From assembly GCA_015227615.1 (NCBI GenBank), contig JAALGZ010000003.1, forward strand, positions 1,364,001-1,428,000: 64,000 nucleotides of DNA. The letters run 5' to 3'. Numbering within the stretch: the first letter of the stretch is position 1; every line of letters begins with the position of its first letter. Below, in pieces: positions 11,433 to 24,314 of this stretch. The DNA comes from Labyrinthula sp. Ha. Taxonomy: Eukaryota; Sar; Bigyra; Labyrinthulida; Labyrinthulaceae. The notes under the pieces were generated by a model, which saw nothing but the letters and a program-made list of their open reading frames with translations, had not been told where the DNA came from and did no database searches. Made by a program: the position numbers and the translations under genes.

Positions 11433-12636
11433 CTAATTATCAGGCCAAAATAATTTTGTCATTAGAACTCTTTCTCTACTTTTATCTGCTAAAGCAATAC
11501 ATTTACCTTCTCGTTGTATTGCAAAAGATTCACATTCAACATTGCTTTTTTCATAAAAATCATAAGCAACTTTTCTATTAAATGTTCCTCTTGATGGTGT
11601 TTTATCTCTTCCAGAATCAAATAAATCAAAACAAACAACACGTTCTCTACCATACCTTGCAAACAACATTCTTCCAGATCTAGAAAATTCAACCTGTTCA
11701 GCACTATATCTTTCAAAACAACTTGGATTTATAAAAGTAAGTAATTTCGAAGTCATTCGAATATCATACATATGTATTTCAGAATTACTAAGTGCACAAC
11801 TAAAACTCTTTCCATCTGGAAAAAAACTGACTGAATTTACATCTCTTGAACCTGTGTCATATCTGCCTATTTGTTCATTATTTCTTACATCCCATAATCG
11901 TGCTGTAAAATCTCCTCCACCTGAAAGAAATAAATTTGTTCCATCACGACCTCCATTTGCTTTGTAGTTCGTTACAGAAAAAGCATCTGCTGTATGACCA
12001 TGTAATTGAGCACTTGCTCTAAAACCGCCATTCAAGTCAAAATAATTTAAAGGTGATTCTGCTGTAGCTACCATTAAATGACAATCATCTTGAAAATTAA
12101 CTGCATTTCCTGCTCCAGAAGTTTCCAGAGTTCGAAGAAAATCAATTTCTTTTAAACCTAGACATTATAAAAAAATAAAATGAACGTGATCCTTCTTTTG
12201 CTTTTTTAGCAAACTTATATATTTTAACTCCCTCTGTTAAATTGGAAAGAACAGTTAATTTTCCTTTGGATTGTTCTAATTTAGCATCAAGAAATAAATG
12301 CCTCATGGCGTCTTTACTTCTAATCGGTAAAAAATATTCTGGTTTGCCCTCTTTTGCATCATACACGATGACTCCTCCTTGTCCTTTAATATGAGAAGTT
12401 GCAGTAAGAAGTTGAAAATCCTTTCCCCAAGACACAAACCTTGTGTTATTAAATCGGTCCTGTTTAAAAGTCTTCCCCAGTGCAAATTTAGGTGAAGGTT
12501 CCCACCCACTGCCTGATCTTGAGTACTTTGTATTCAAAGAATCCCAAATTATATCCTTTCCCATCAATCTTTCCCTTTCATCTTCTATTGATCGGTGTAA
12601 ATTAGTTATTTGATTACGAATAGTCTCGATTTCCAT
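11433..12636 (-). CDS. Divergent heterotrimeric G-protein beta subunit (WD40 propeller)
   Basis: Exon 1 is 12636-12186 and exon 2 is 12157-11433, split by a 28 nt intron (12158-12185); together they encode 391 residues. The protein starts with a short coiled coil (ETIRNQITNLHRSIEDERERL), like the G-gamma-binding N helix of G-beta. WD40 repeats follow. Diagnostic G-beta stretches are SVSFFPDGKSFSCAL (compare INAICFFPNGNAFATG), IHMYDIRMTSKLLTF (compare CRLFDLRADQELMTY) and VEFSRSGRMLFARYG (compare VSFSKSGRLLLAGYD). The repeats are worn: only ARLWDVR keeps a clean WD, and the last blade ends in VLMTKLFWPDN. In the family, G-beta pairs with G-gamma and signals below seven-helix receptors. A more distant WD40 protein is the alternative, but the order of matches favours G-beta. 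No G-alpha gene is in the window. Confidence 0.8.
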
Positions 12637-15600
12637 TGACCTGTTTTGCTAGTGTTCTTGCTAGAGCTTCGGTGCAATTGTTTTTATGTGAACGGAACTT
12701 TCGCTGAATCAATATATTCCCGGAAATAAAGCTCACATTATGCAGTCGGCTATGGATAGTTTTACGGTGGGGACTTGAGAGGGGGTGTTGGTTAAACGAG
12801 AAATTTTGTCTTGTCTCGTATGTGTAACATTTATTTCAAGGATAGATTGCTACTGGTATAGTTATCGAGAAATGAGATTTTAATGGAAAACAATGGTTGT
12901 CTCATTAATGTACTATGTGTAAAATTGCCATTCCTAGTTCTTAGAATTTGAACAAATGTATAGATTGTTCTATTAAGAAATAGAGGAAAGCTTATTTTTA
13001 TTGCCCTTAAAAGTATTTCTTAATAATTATTGAAGATGCTTCTTAGTCTATAACTTTACCAGATAATCGACAAAAAATTCAGCTAAGGAATTTACAATTC
13101 GCTAGTTCTACATTTCCTCTCCTATAAAGAATCTTTGTAGAATTATGGTAAGGTGTTCATTTCAACCGAAGCATAGTTTGCCCGGAGATTAAGCAATCTT
13201 GCTAAACTAATGATTTATATTTCATCTAGAACTAGCCTTTTTGATAGCTTCTTTTATATCATCTTGCTCTGTTCTTGATTTGTTGGCTGTCCCTTCTATG
13301 ACCTTAGCAATGGCATGTTTTCTAGAATTGTGCTTTAATGAACTTTATAGAACCAAACAACACCTCTTAGTACATCGCAACAAACAGCACCGGATTCCTT
13401 GTCTTCACTGACGCGAAGAGCTCTTTTGGCTCAATTTCTTTCTTCCCAATATGACAAACATTCTGTTGTAACATCCTCTGTGCCACATCTCTCTTGCTAT
13501 TGATGTGCTAAGTAAAGGCATTACCTTCGTGCCGCAATGGCTCAGCCTACACTATTTTGATTTTTCATATGATTGGTTCAGATACGTTGTTTCCTTACGC
13601 ACTTTGGTGAGGTTCTTAATTTATACCAAGGCAGCTGTATATTAATCGATGAAAAAGTCCCAAATTCTTTAGTAAACCCATGAGCAAGCACAGGTCCTAA
13701 AACACCTGCGTCAAACAGTATAAAACTAAGTGGCGAAATATTCGTCTCCAATTGATGTATCTGCCAGTGTAAGCTGCTACATACTTGCGTGTTATATTTG
13801 TCTTCAATGACTCTCCGTAGTCGAGCTATCGGATCTCTTACGTTAAACGCGTAACTGCCCTGTTTCAAGTTCATCTCATTCCAAGTTTCTTTAACCAATA
13901 CCCAGAAAAACTGTTTTGGATTTTTAGGTTCATCATATCTAGCCCATCTGCTTCTGCTATTGGACTTAGCTCATTCAAATCTACTTCTTCCTTGCCTAGG
14001 TGCGGACAAGAGAAAACATTTTAACCTAGTTTCACCAGGGGAACATATATCACACATCTAAATTGTGCCATATCTTTGCTTTGAGCCAATGCACCTTCGT
14101 TTCTTTGAATTTCCTTCTCGGTAAACTAATACTATAGTATGTTCATTATTCTCTATTTTCATAACTGCTCTAAGTTATTTAAAATCTTTCTTCTTGTAAA
14201 ACTGGCAAAAATTTCTCTTTTTCTGGCCATACTTGAAATGTGTCAATATCAAGGTCCTAGTACCTTTTAATCGATTACTTATTGAGAATTAACAGAGTAT
14301 TTATGCTAAGTTACTTCATCTTTTTCCATGGAACTATCCTCACTTCTTCTGATTTTGTCCATCTACCTACTCCAAGATGCATTGTCCCCTCTCCTAAGAA
14401 CATGTTTTCTACTAGTCACTGGCAGCCTTTCTCTATCTGATTACGGTTGAATTATTTAGAAGTAACTTTTTCAATAATATATTGTTTTTCGAAGTATCCA
14501 TATGATTAAGTTAAATAAGATTTGCGTAAATCTTTGATTTCGTCTGGTGGATGTAAGCATACGCCTTCAAATATCTTATCAACATGTTGGACAACATAGA
14601 CACCTTCATAAAGTTCGGCACATCTTTGGTTGGTACTTCCGCATTAACGCAAATTTCAAATCTTTTATTACTTATGGAAAATATATTTAGATAAGATTTG
14701 ACATCCTTTTCTTCGACTGTGTTAAGTTATGCTCTCTTCATCCAGACTAAAATACCTCAAAGACGTAAATTACTTCACCGCTAAGAGTGGTGTAAATCAT
14801 CGTAATAACTCCGTATGATTCAGCCGAAGTTAGTTTCTCTATGAACATTTCGCATGACGGTTTTGCCATACTAGTTAACACCCATTCTCCATTCCTGAAG
14901 TTAGCCATTACTTATGGAATATTTTTGCTGTTATTTTAATTTTTTAGAGTTGGATCTCACTTTAAAATCCCATATATATCATCTACCGTCTTTTCTTCCA
15001 CAGCTGTAAAATTCTTCCCGCATATGACAGTATGATCTTAGAATCTTATTTCCTTGAAATCTGAAATTACAAAAAACGAAATGTCGTAAGCTCTTCCCTT
15101 TAAGAAAAGGCAGTATATAATATCCGATGAGTTTTGCCTGAGAGTCGCTTATATTATGCATTGCAAGCCAATAATAGTCAGTCATGTCCAATTCATAACA
15201 TCTGTATTTTGAGTAAAATTTCTTCCACATTTGCTTTATGTTTCTAAACTTTTTAATTCTACGGTGCTGCTCCACCACGATACATGTAAATGTTTTTTTT
15301 TTTAATATATCATGACTGAAGTTAGTTGATCCATTAATCTTTTCATAAGAAATGGTATGTATTGACTATTTAAGCAATATACTTATCTTAGAACAAATGT
15401 TCTATAAAGTTTCAAAGAAGTCACTGAGATTATCTTCTTATCTGTATCCTTCACGAGAAGTTTCTATGCGGCATTGGTGAAAATGAGAATATGGCCAGTG
15501 AGGTTTATGTTTTACTAGTCCCCCCACGAGTTATCTTGTTGTAGCCATTGTCATTGGTGTGATGCCCAGTGGCTTCTACTATAATCACGGTCTTATTTAA

Positions 15601-18600
15601 ACACGAGAAAAAAAAATCCAACCTCAACTTTTTCATGAGAATATTCACAGTGCGCTCCTCGTTGTTCTCTAAATAAAACGGTTCCTTATTTTCCACGCCT
15701 TCCTTTATTCCCGTATATCTACTCTTGAGATTACTCAGAAGGACTAATTTCCTTACTAGATTCTATGACACCCATATTTCCCCTTACTTTTCTTTAACTA
15801 CTTGAGATCCATCTGCACCTTGAACTGCACTAGTAAGATTTTTCCCCTGAAAATATATTGAATGTCTCTATACAACATGGATTCAAGAAGGATTGTCTAT
15901 TATTAATGAAAAAGTTCTCAACATCTTTCTGAAACAAATGGAGTCTCATGTTCACACCATAGAATCTTGCAACATAGTAATATGTGTATTTTTCTGTTCA
16001 GAAACGAGTACAATGAGTATAGTTATCCCTTTGCTATATGTTCCTATGCATTGTATTACGCATCAGGTGAAGATATTCTCTTTTGCAATATTCAACTGAA
16101 ATGACCGGTGGTAAGCTTTCTAATTTAAATGTTCTTGGAAAAGTTATCTGCTTTGGTAATCTATCTGCAGAAGTATAAAAAATTTTCAACAGTCAAAACC
16201 ATAACCAAGTTTTGATGGTTCATGAGAGCCCAAATATCATTTGAATGTATATCTTTACCAAAACAAAATTTCTTGTATAGAAATATAATGCTCGTTAGAT
16301 TCAAAATTTTAATATGAGAATGAGGCTAGTTCATTTGAAGTATGCGTAAATGCTTGTATGATATGTGTGTATACCATACTTTCCGTCAACAGTTTTTAAT
16401 AGAAACTTGCGTGATGATTATAGCCCAAGAATATAACATAAATTAAAAAACTATTTTGTTTTTCTTGATATCTTATCTGGTAAGGCAAACCATCTTGAAC
16501 TGGTAAGATATCTTATTTTTTCTATACCTCGCTTAGGGCATAATCTCACAGCATGGCTGTTTCCCTCTTTCACCACATTTTAGGTGTGGGTATGTGCTTA
16601 ACCCACAAAACAAACTATTGAACAGGATATTTATTGAACACTAGGATAACAAAAACCCAGATTTGGATTAATTCTGCATACTCACAAGCTAATACAGAAA
16701 TCGTGGCTCTTTTAATGTGTTTACAGTCTTTTATATTTTACTTCCACTCTTTCTCTAAGATACATACCCACAATATTATACCTTATCTATTAACATAATA
16801 CAGTTCTTTATGTTTCAGAATATGTTCAACCCCATCAAGTATTACCAAATTTTGCTTAGCACTGTGCAAAAATATTCCATATATGTATTCTACAATATGG
16901 TTTACAAGACACACTATTTAATCCCAGTTTTAGGCACGCAAGAGCAGGTAATTAGCACCAGTAACACCTTATTTCTAAAAAGTCTTGGGGTATTTAATCC
17001 TAGGATTGCTTTGTTCTACACTTGATTGCGGATGATTTTGAAAGTTTCACTAGAGAACCCTTGTTCACAGATACTCGAATAGTTTATGACTAGAACTGCT
17101 TCTCTGTTTCAATACCTTTTTGCTCTACATTTCTTTTTTTTTTGAACGGACATTCAAAAGAAAAAGTTACATACCGAATTTTTACACCATAAGGTTATCA
17201 ACAATGCTAATCTACTGATATCTGCACTCATCGAGCTCCATTTCAAACATGACTTCTATGAAAATGGAGTTTTCTCATTTTCCTTAATCTGCATCATAAT
17301 AGAATACCTCGTTTGAGAAAATTAAATACATTCCTCCCTCTTTATCAGACAAAGTAGTTAAGTTTTTTTGCCAAATCTTTTTTTTTGATTTACCAAAGAA
17401 GTGATGGTTACAATATATTTTCTGATGAATAAAAGGAAAATATTTTCGTTGGATACGATTATTACTGCTGAGTTGGCAATCTTTCTTACTTAAAGCGAAA
17501 AATAATCCATGCTCTCTAATTAATTTTTACTGAAAGATATCCATTGCTTTTCTATTAAAGACCAGTTGACTCTTGATGATCGAGACATTATATTGTTTTC
17601 TGTCGCCCTTTCAGAATCAAATTCGCCCAACATCGGTTGTTCTTGTAAAACATGATCCGATATCTCACCATGTCTGCCTATTATAGCTCCTCATATGATA
17701 GAACTGGCTCAAAGTAGCTGATTAATGAGAGCTTTTCTTACAGTCTTCATAGTCCCGTATTACCTGCCTTGATACATAAGTACAACAATGATTTTACCTG
17801 TTACCATAATAGGAAATGTCACCTTATTCTTTAAAATAATGAACTCAGTTTTCTGGATGCCGTAAAGTTTCAAAGTAAAAAGCCTAATGGAATGTCACAA
17901 TACTTAGGTAACTTAATTGTTGATCTAGTCTTTCCTTTCCCGTCAACTTCATCGAAACTTACATCTAATTGCACCAATATTAGCGTAACCTGTACACTGT
18001 TTAACTTACTCGTACTCATCCCACAAGGCTTCGAATATAGACTGGGTCAAACCGTATGTAAAAATATAAAGCACTCTGATGAAGATTTCTTGCCAATTGG
18101 TAAATTAATTTTAAATCATCCTACAATCACTGTTCTGTAGAGGCTTAATATCCTACTTGCCTAGTCTCATCTGACTTTTACCTCCATATTCGTAGCCCTG
18201 TTCAGAGTTTCTGTTATTCCTATAGAAAATTTTCCTATTCTGAAATTATTCTTTAACTGTTCCTAATCTCACATGATCAGATTTAAATATACTGTTGCAT
18301 TGGGTAGGTCAGAACTCTTTCTGGTTTAAATCTATTTGAAACTGGTATAAACTAAGTGTGCCTTTATTTGAGGTCAAACTAAATAATGACTATTTCAGCC
18401 ACAATAATAGTACGCTTTATATCTAGCTTTGAGTTTAATCTCATTAACCGTTCTTAGAAGCTGTTATAAGGTCAATATATGTTGTCTGCAAAAATTATCG
18501 GTAATAAGGAAGCCTAAAATGTTATAGCTATATTTTCAACATGCTTGAAGCTGGCTCAATATAGATATGAAAAGGTCCGAATATTTAAGATTTCGAGAAG

Positions 18601-21404
18601 AATAATAATATCACTTAGCCGTGCCAATCAACTTTCGCTTGGCCACAAACCTATACCTAACCTTATCATACTGAATCTCAACCTTCGATATCTTGAGTTT
18701 AACTTCAGTTTTATATTGTTATATCGCCAACCCGGTTTTTAAAGAGAGCAGTGTGAAATATTTCTACTAACACCAAATTATATACATAATGCACAAAATA
18801 GAAGGTTCACAGTACTTGAACCATACCTATTTTACTTATGCTATGTAGGGATGAGACATATCTCCTGATAGACAAAGAAAGTGCTGTGGATTGAAAAACT
18901 AAGCGGCCAACTAGCAATTAAGTTTGTGTTCTAGTACAAAAAATTATATCACCCCCGCCCACATTTTCGTGATTTAACATTTTCTACATTTTGATAGGTT
19001 GTACTATTTTAATATATCTAATTAAAGGGCAACATAAGAAGATATTAGTATACAAAATTATGGGATGAAAAAGTTCACTTAAATTGTTGACAATAAGAAG
19101 TTAGTTAATAAACGTTGTTTCGAGGCAACTTTTTCTACAATTTGCATAAATTTTATACAATGAGTTCACAGTAGACAAAGGTTTAGAATAATTCTTAGAT
19201 GAAACCTTTCTAGTTTTAGTATTAATATGTATCCCTTTCCATGTAGTATACTAATATGTATAGACTCTGAGCTGCATTCTATGCCCACCTAGATCTTGGA
19301 TCAATCTTAAAATTTAAATATGAGTCTGTAACAAGTAATCTAAGTAATCAAATTACTCTATCAAAATATTGTTATCTCGATAGAATCGCTCGATAGCCAA
19401 ATTTAGTATAACAGAAGGTGTTAATACGATGCAGATGTTAAGGGTTTCTCTGTGTCATAGAATTATCCACAAGAATGAAGTAAACTCACTAAATAGATAC
19501 CTGTAATATGCGTTTCACTGAGATCCAGCTCGCTAAAAAGATTATGTAAACTCCAAGATTCATTCCAGTGGCAATTTATAAATTTTAAATGCAAGGTCAA
19601 ATACTATTGATAAATATTTACCTCTTTGGGAAATAAGTAATTAAGAGCTTATATTTCTTTTTGTAGAGTTTTATTTACAAGTTAAAAAAGTAATTATAAC
19701 TACCTACTACTCAGCGTAATTCATTCCGAGGTAAACTGCTGTGTTTTGCAATAAATATACCTTTTGCAGTCTAAATTGTTGCAGAAAAAGCAAATCTCCT
19801 TGAGAAACATGTTCCTCCAACCACGGGCACCATTCTATCAAGTACGTCTTTTTTAAAATAAACATATTATTATAATGTTTAAAAATTTGAGTATGTTTAA
19901 ATGGTAAAATAAATAGAGTAACGACTGGCATCGATATTTATTGGTTACCTCATTGGAATACCTTTTTGTACGGTGACCTTAATGTATTCGTGGTTTTCTA
20001 GGTTACCCCGTAGTATTGGTTAGTACTCTGCAGGTAGCATATAATACGATAGGTAAAAATAACAAGAGTAATGCTTATATAGCTGTCTCTCTAGGTAATG
20101 ACATCAATACAACAGAAAAAAATCTCAACTGCTTCAAATATAAGTCCTCGAGTTTTCTATAAGTTAAAACTAAGCAGATTTATAAGTAAGTAAATATATA
20201 ATAGTAAACTAATATTTTTTTAAGGCTTTGGGACATTATTAATTGACTATAGTTAACAAAACCTAAGTCTAAGAGAGTGGAGGGCATTTCAACTAACAGT
20301 CTAGAAGACACATCTAAAATAAACTTAAAAGCTAATTGTGGTGCTTAGAGTAATATAAAATAAATCAATTAGATTAAAAATGTAAAGTTAACAGGCTAAT
20401 AAACTAATTGACTAGATATTCTATGGATTTATTCAGTGAATTAGATAATCTATAGATTTCGAAGTCTCAACAGGAGCTGAGAAATTGCCCTTTCAAATAG
20501 AGTGATTCCTAAGGGGGTAGCTTCCAGAATAAATCATCAAAAATATTATCTTTGATTATTAAATTTAAAATCATCATATTATTTGTATAATCATATAATT
20601 GTTTTGTTCTCTGAGTTCTTACTGGTGACAACTTAGTTGAGAGCTTGCGCTTTGAGACCTAGTTGCAAACAGTAGAAATATCACAGTGTGACATTACTGT
20701 AGTCTCTTATACAATGAAAAGATTTAAAATGCAAGCATGTTTCACCCAAACTTTGTGAATGGTCTTCCGCGTTGATCGCTTAATTAATCCTAAACCCACA
20801 CCTAGTAATCTAATTTGGTACGGGAAAAAATAATTATCATTAAAGTTTAAAGTGTATAGGCTGAACACAGTGCCAGGATACAAGGTACCACGTTTAACAC
20901 TGAGCTTCCAATCTTAACATAATGGTTACAAACAAAGGAAACAAAAACGATGAATATAACCAACCCACTTATTTTTTTTTATTTAGGAATACGAAATTTT
21001 TTTTTGGATTTTGTATTTTCAATGCCTTGCTTTCCAATTGTTTTAGAGTAAGAGGAGCTTTTTAGAGGAAGGGGCTGGAGTTGATTCTGGTCCAAGGCGA
21101 CACCTTTCTTTAATGGGTTTAGGGGAATAAAGAGATTAAGCACCTACTGTGTATTCTATGAAAAAAAGGTTATTGATCCAAAACACGTTAGAGCCTGGAA
21201 ACACTTTGTAGTTGGGTAATCAGCCGCTCCACTAAGGTTTCTACAGTACTGTTGAAAATACACCACACATAGACTTAAGAAGTTATATTTCAAAGAAAAA
21301 TTGGTACTGCATTCTCTTGAAAGTGCAACTATCGTACTTCACTTCTACCAGTATTTCGTTTTTTCTTTGCTATTTGCCGCCTATATATTAATTCATAACA
21401 AGTA
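12637..21404. other. 8.8 kb gene desert
   Basis: No intact gene is recognisable here. A decayed coding relict occupies about 13.2-15.7 kb on the minus strand and is listed separately. From 15.7 to 21.4 kb I see only short chance-length open frames (60-82 codons) and AT-rich sequence, with no RNA gene, tandem repeat or transposase motif that I can name. Confidence 0.4.
13200..15720 (-). pseudogene. Decayed protein-coding relict, family not identified
   Basis: The minus strand holds several neighbouring protein-like frames without a continuous gene. The best is around 13578-13960, where YDEPKNPKQFFWVLVKETW leads into RDPIARLRRVIEDKY. Another is at 14979-15278, with KQMWKKFYSKYRCYELDMTD and KLIGYYILPFLKGKSLRHF. 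A third is at 15505-15720, with VNILMKKLRLDFF and TVIIVEATGHH. Several such frames in the same orientation over 2.5 kb are more than expected by chance, so I read this as one old inactivated element or gene. I do not recognise a reverse transcriptase, integrase, transposase or polymerase signature. Its nature is therefore open, and it should be treated as a fossil. Confidence 0.35.
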
Positions 21405-24224
21405 TTACTTTCTTCTACCTTGACTCAAGGAGGAATAAGAGTCGTAGGAATAGCTCGAAGAGTATGAATAATACGAAGAACTTCTGCTTCTATAGCGCTT
21501 CTTATTCATTCCTCTTTCAAGACTGTTGCCTCTTCTCCTATCCCTAGACTTAGCACTCTGATATACCTCTCTCCTTTTGTCAATCTTTCTTTGAACTTGC
21601 TTTCTGCGATCAAAGCTCTCATTGTCGCGCTCTCGTCTATCCCTTCTATTGCAGTTCCTTTCATATTTCTTAAAACTATATTTTTTCTTTGCAGGATCTC
21701 TTAGGACTAACTTCGAAACTTGAATCTCCTTGTGCTCTGGTTTTCTTTGAACATTAAGCTCCCTGTTGTCTCTTGAACGCCCCTTATCAGTTTTATACGC
21801 TTTTCTGGACACCGGTTTGGCTCTTCCCCGATCCATTCTGTCGTCCAAAATCTTCCGTGTTGCTGAACAGTTTTCTCTCAAGGGCTGTTCTCGGCGGTTG
21901 CTAATTGTATTACTTGTCCTGCTCCGTTTCTTCAATGAGCCGTGCTTGTGCTGAGATTTCTTCGCAACCGTTTTAATTGGGTACTCTTTCATTGATGACT
22001 CTCCAGAAGCTGACTTTAAAATTAGCATATTCTTGCTACGAGTTCTTCTCTGGGAATTTTGATTTCCTCTCCTATCAGTTAACCGTTTTTCAGCAACTCT
22101 ACATTCGTTGGTAGATATGACTTTGGAACTACTTCGATCTGAGCTTTCATCCATCTTTTTTCTTTTAACCATAGTGTTGACTTGTAAGAGCTCCTTTCGG
22201 CGACTACTCCTTGTGTTATTTACCTTCCCATTCCTTTCGATAGTTCGTTTCTTGTGATAATCTTTCTCTACAATTGAGGAGTTGGAAGACCGTTTCCTCA
22301 ATAACACTCTTAACTGCTCCTCTTTGGCTAGGTTCTTACTTGCCATATCAGCTCCCAGAGGAGATCTATTCCTTTCTTCAGGTATAGAAAGTTTGGAAGA
22401 TCTCCTCTGTAAAAGCCGCTTTAAAGCTTCTTCTCTTTTTTTAAGATTTACACTCGCAGGACCACTTTCGTAGCACACATTATCTACTTCCTGAGATACT
22501 AGGGTTTCCGAAGATTTCTTTTTCAATAGTAATTTTAAATATTCTTCTTTTTTAAGGTTTTCCCTTGTAGGACTATCTTCATCTCTCATTTTACTCTCAT
22601 TCATATTTACAAGAACATTTGAAGAACTGTTCTTCACTAAGCTTTTCACCTGTTTTCCTTTTCTTGAATAGTCGTGGCCATGTCCGTGATAGACGTGAAA
22701 AGTATCTAGTTTCTTGACTAAAAAGTCATTATCTGTTTTCGACTTAAAAGGTTTTTCTTGTTCTTGTTCTCGGCATAAGCTCTCGTTCAAAGCACTCTCT
22801 GACGATGTTAGTATAGCTTGTTCTTGATTGACAAGCGATCTCGAAGGTTTTCTTCGGCGTAACAACTGGAAATCAGGTTCCCGCATTACATTATCTCGAG
22901 CAACAAAAGTTTTTGCCTGCCTTTTCGTCTGTTGATCTTTTATAGAAGAATTTGAAAATTTGCGTTTGAGAAGACGCTTAAGTTCCTCTTCTCTTTTCTT
23001 GTTATTACCTCTAAGATTATCTTTGGTTTCATAATCCTTAATTTCGGTTGCCTGAAGAGCTTTAAAAGATTTATTTTTCCACAAGTTCTTTAATCTGCTT
23101 TCCTCCCTTAAGTTTCGATGTGTGGCAACATCATTTGCAGTAGCTTCACCTTGGTTTCCACCCTGCAGGAGCGTTTGTGATTTCTTTTCCAATAGCTGTC
23201 TTAGATTGGCTTCAAGTCTTAGATTTTTGTCACTTACCGATCTTCTTGACAAAGACGTACTTAGATGTTTCGGAAAACTGCTTTTCAGTTGATTGTCATG
23301 TCCCATGGTCTTTTGCCCTTTCACTACCGCGACTAAGCTCCGAAGTTCCTCTCTTCGAGCTGTTCTAACGTTCTCGAAACCTTTGCTGTTATCTACTGAC
23401 CAAGTCTTGTTCACTACAGAGGTTACGCTTTGGATTTCTTGCTTATGAGCGGCACTAGTATTATCTAAGTTAGTGTTTCTATTTACTGATCTCTTCCTCT
23501 TGAGGGTGGAAGCTATTTTCTGAAGTTCCTCTCTTCGGGTTGCCCTGGTTTCCTTCGCAACCAAGGTTTTATCTTCTGCTTTGTTTTTTGCAAGCCTCGC
23601 CATAGTTTTTTGATATTTATTCCGTCGAGTTTTTCTGATATCTTTAACTCTCTTTGAAGGGAAATTCTCAACAACAGGTGAACCAAGGTGCTTGGCAATT
23701 ATAGGATACTTGTTCCTGGATTCGGTTGTCTTTTGATTAGAAAATTTTTCCTTTTCTATTTTCTCTCTTGGTTTTTTATTTGTTTCATTTTTTTTGTTAT
23801 GACATAAATTTTTATTTTCTCTCTCTTGTTTCAAATTCTCTTTTAGAGTTGCCTGCTCTAAGTTTGCTTCAGGAACGTCATTACTAGCTTTCTTATTTAT
23901 AGTTTCCATGAGGGGATCCTGAAGCTGATACCCAGAATTGTTTTTTCTATTGTGATCAACGTTACCGCTACTAAGTTTTGCATTTCCCTGAATACTTGCC
24001 TGCAACTTGACACCGTCTAGTTCTTCGCCATGGACCTTGAAAACTAACTTTCTTGCCTCTTCGAGCCCCTCCAACTTAATGAAAACTTCACTACAATCAT
24101 AAAATTCCTCCATCAAAGACCATTCCACCTCCTTGACACCTCTAAATGGTGCCAGCAACTTGTCCAAATCCTTTTGATTTACTTTGCTTGTGATGCCCTT
24201 TATCTTAACGGTTAACATATTCAC
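21405..24224 (-). CDS. Large RRM protein with tandem Leu/basic/Ser repeats and RS tail
   Basis: This is a single 939-residue frame. Residues about 4-80 look like an RNA recognition motif: VKIKGI as the RNP2 strand, SEVFIKL in the RNP1 place without its usual aromatic residues, and ELDGVKLQASI as the last strand. The middle (about 200-680) carries roughly ten to eleven copies of a degenerate unit, consensus NLxxEExLxxLLxRKSSxxSI. Clear copies are NLKKREEALKRLLQRRSS, NLAKEEQLRVLLRKRSSN, KKREEELKRLLKRKFSN and REELQKIASTLKRKRS. The last 200 residues are Arg/Lys-rich and end in a Ser/Tyr-rich RS-like tail (RYRSRSSSYYSYSSSYS). The layout suggests a nuclear RNA-processing or export factor; the repeats could each dock a partner or be phosphorylated, which is inference. 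It starts 90 bp from the divergent CBL gene. I do not know a named family with this repeat. Confidence 0.8.
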   Translation of the reverse strand: MNMLTVKIKGITSKVNQKDLDKLLAPFRGVKEVEWSLMEEFYDCSEVFIKLEGLEEARKLVFKVHGEELDGVKLQASIQGNAKLSSGNVDHNRKNNSGYQLQDPLMETINKKASNDVPEANLEQATLKENLKQERENKNLCHNKKNETNKKPREKIEKEKFSNQKTTESRNKYPIIAKHLGSPVVENFPSKRVKDIRKTRRNKYQKTMARLAKNKAEDKTLVAKETRATRREELQKIASTLKRKRSVNRNTNLDNTSAAHKQEIQSVTSVVNKTWSVDNSKGFENVRTARREELRSLVAVVKGQKTMGHDNQLKSSFPKHLSTSLSRRSVSDKNLRLEANLRQLLEKKSQTLLQGGNQGEATANDVATHRNLREESRLKNLWKNKSFKALQATEIKDYETKDNLRGNNKKREEELKRLLKRKFSNSSIKDQQTKRQAKTFVARDNVMREPDFQLLRRRKPSRSLVNQEQAILTSSESALNESLCREQEQEKPFKSKTDNDFLVKKLDTFHVYHGHGHDYSRKGKQVKSLVKNSSSNVLVNMNESKMRDEDSPTRENLKKEEYLKLLLKKKSSETLVSQEVDNVCYESGPASVNLKKREEALKRLLQRRSSKLSIPEERNRSPLGADMASKNLAKEEQLRVLLRKRSSNSSIVEKDYHKKRTIERNGKVNNTRSSRRKELLQVNTMVKRKKMDESSDRSSSKVISTNECRVAEKRLTDRRGNQNSQRRTRSKNMLILKSASGESSMKEYPIKTVAKKSQHKHGSLKKRSRTSNTISNRREQPLRENCSATRKILDDRMDRGRAKPVSRKAYKTDKGRSRDNRELNVQRKPEHKEIQVSKLVLRDPAKKKYSFKKYERNCNRRDRRERDNESFDRRKQVQRKIDKRREVYQSAKSRDRRRGNSLERGMNKKRYRSRSSSYYSYSSSYSYDSYSSLSQGRRK

Positions 24225-24314
24225 CGACCGGTGTTAATGACAGGGCAGAAAAACAAGACTGCCGTTAAGGTGGTCAAATCAGCCAGACATAGATTTTAAA
24301 CGGAAAAGATAAAA
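24225..24314. promoter_or_regulatory. 90 bp bidirectional promoter region
   Basis: Only 90 bases separate the divergent start codons of the RRM/repeat protein (minus) and CBL (plus). Both transcripts must start within or very close to this interval, so it is inferred to be a shared promoter. I see no clear TATA box. Confidence 0.5.
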
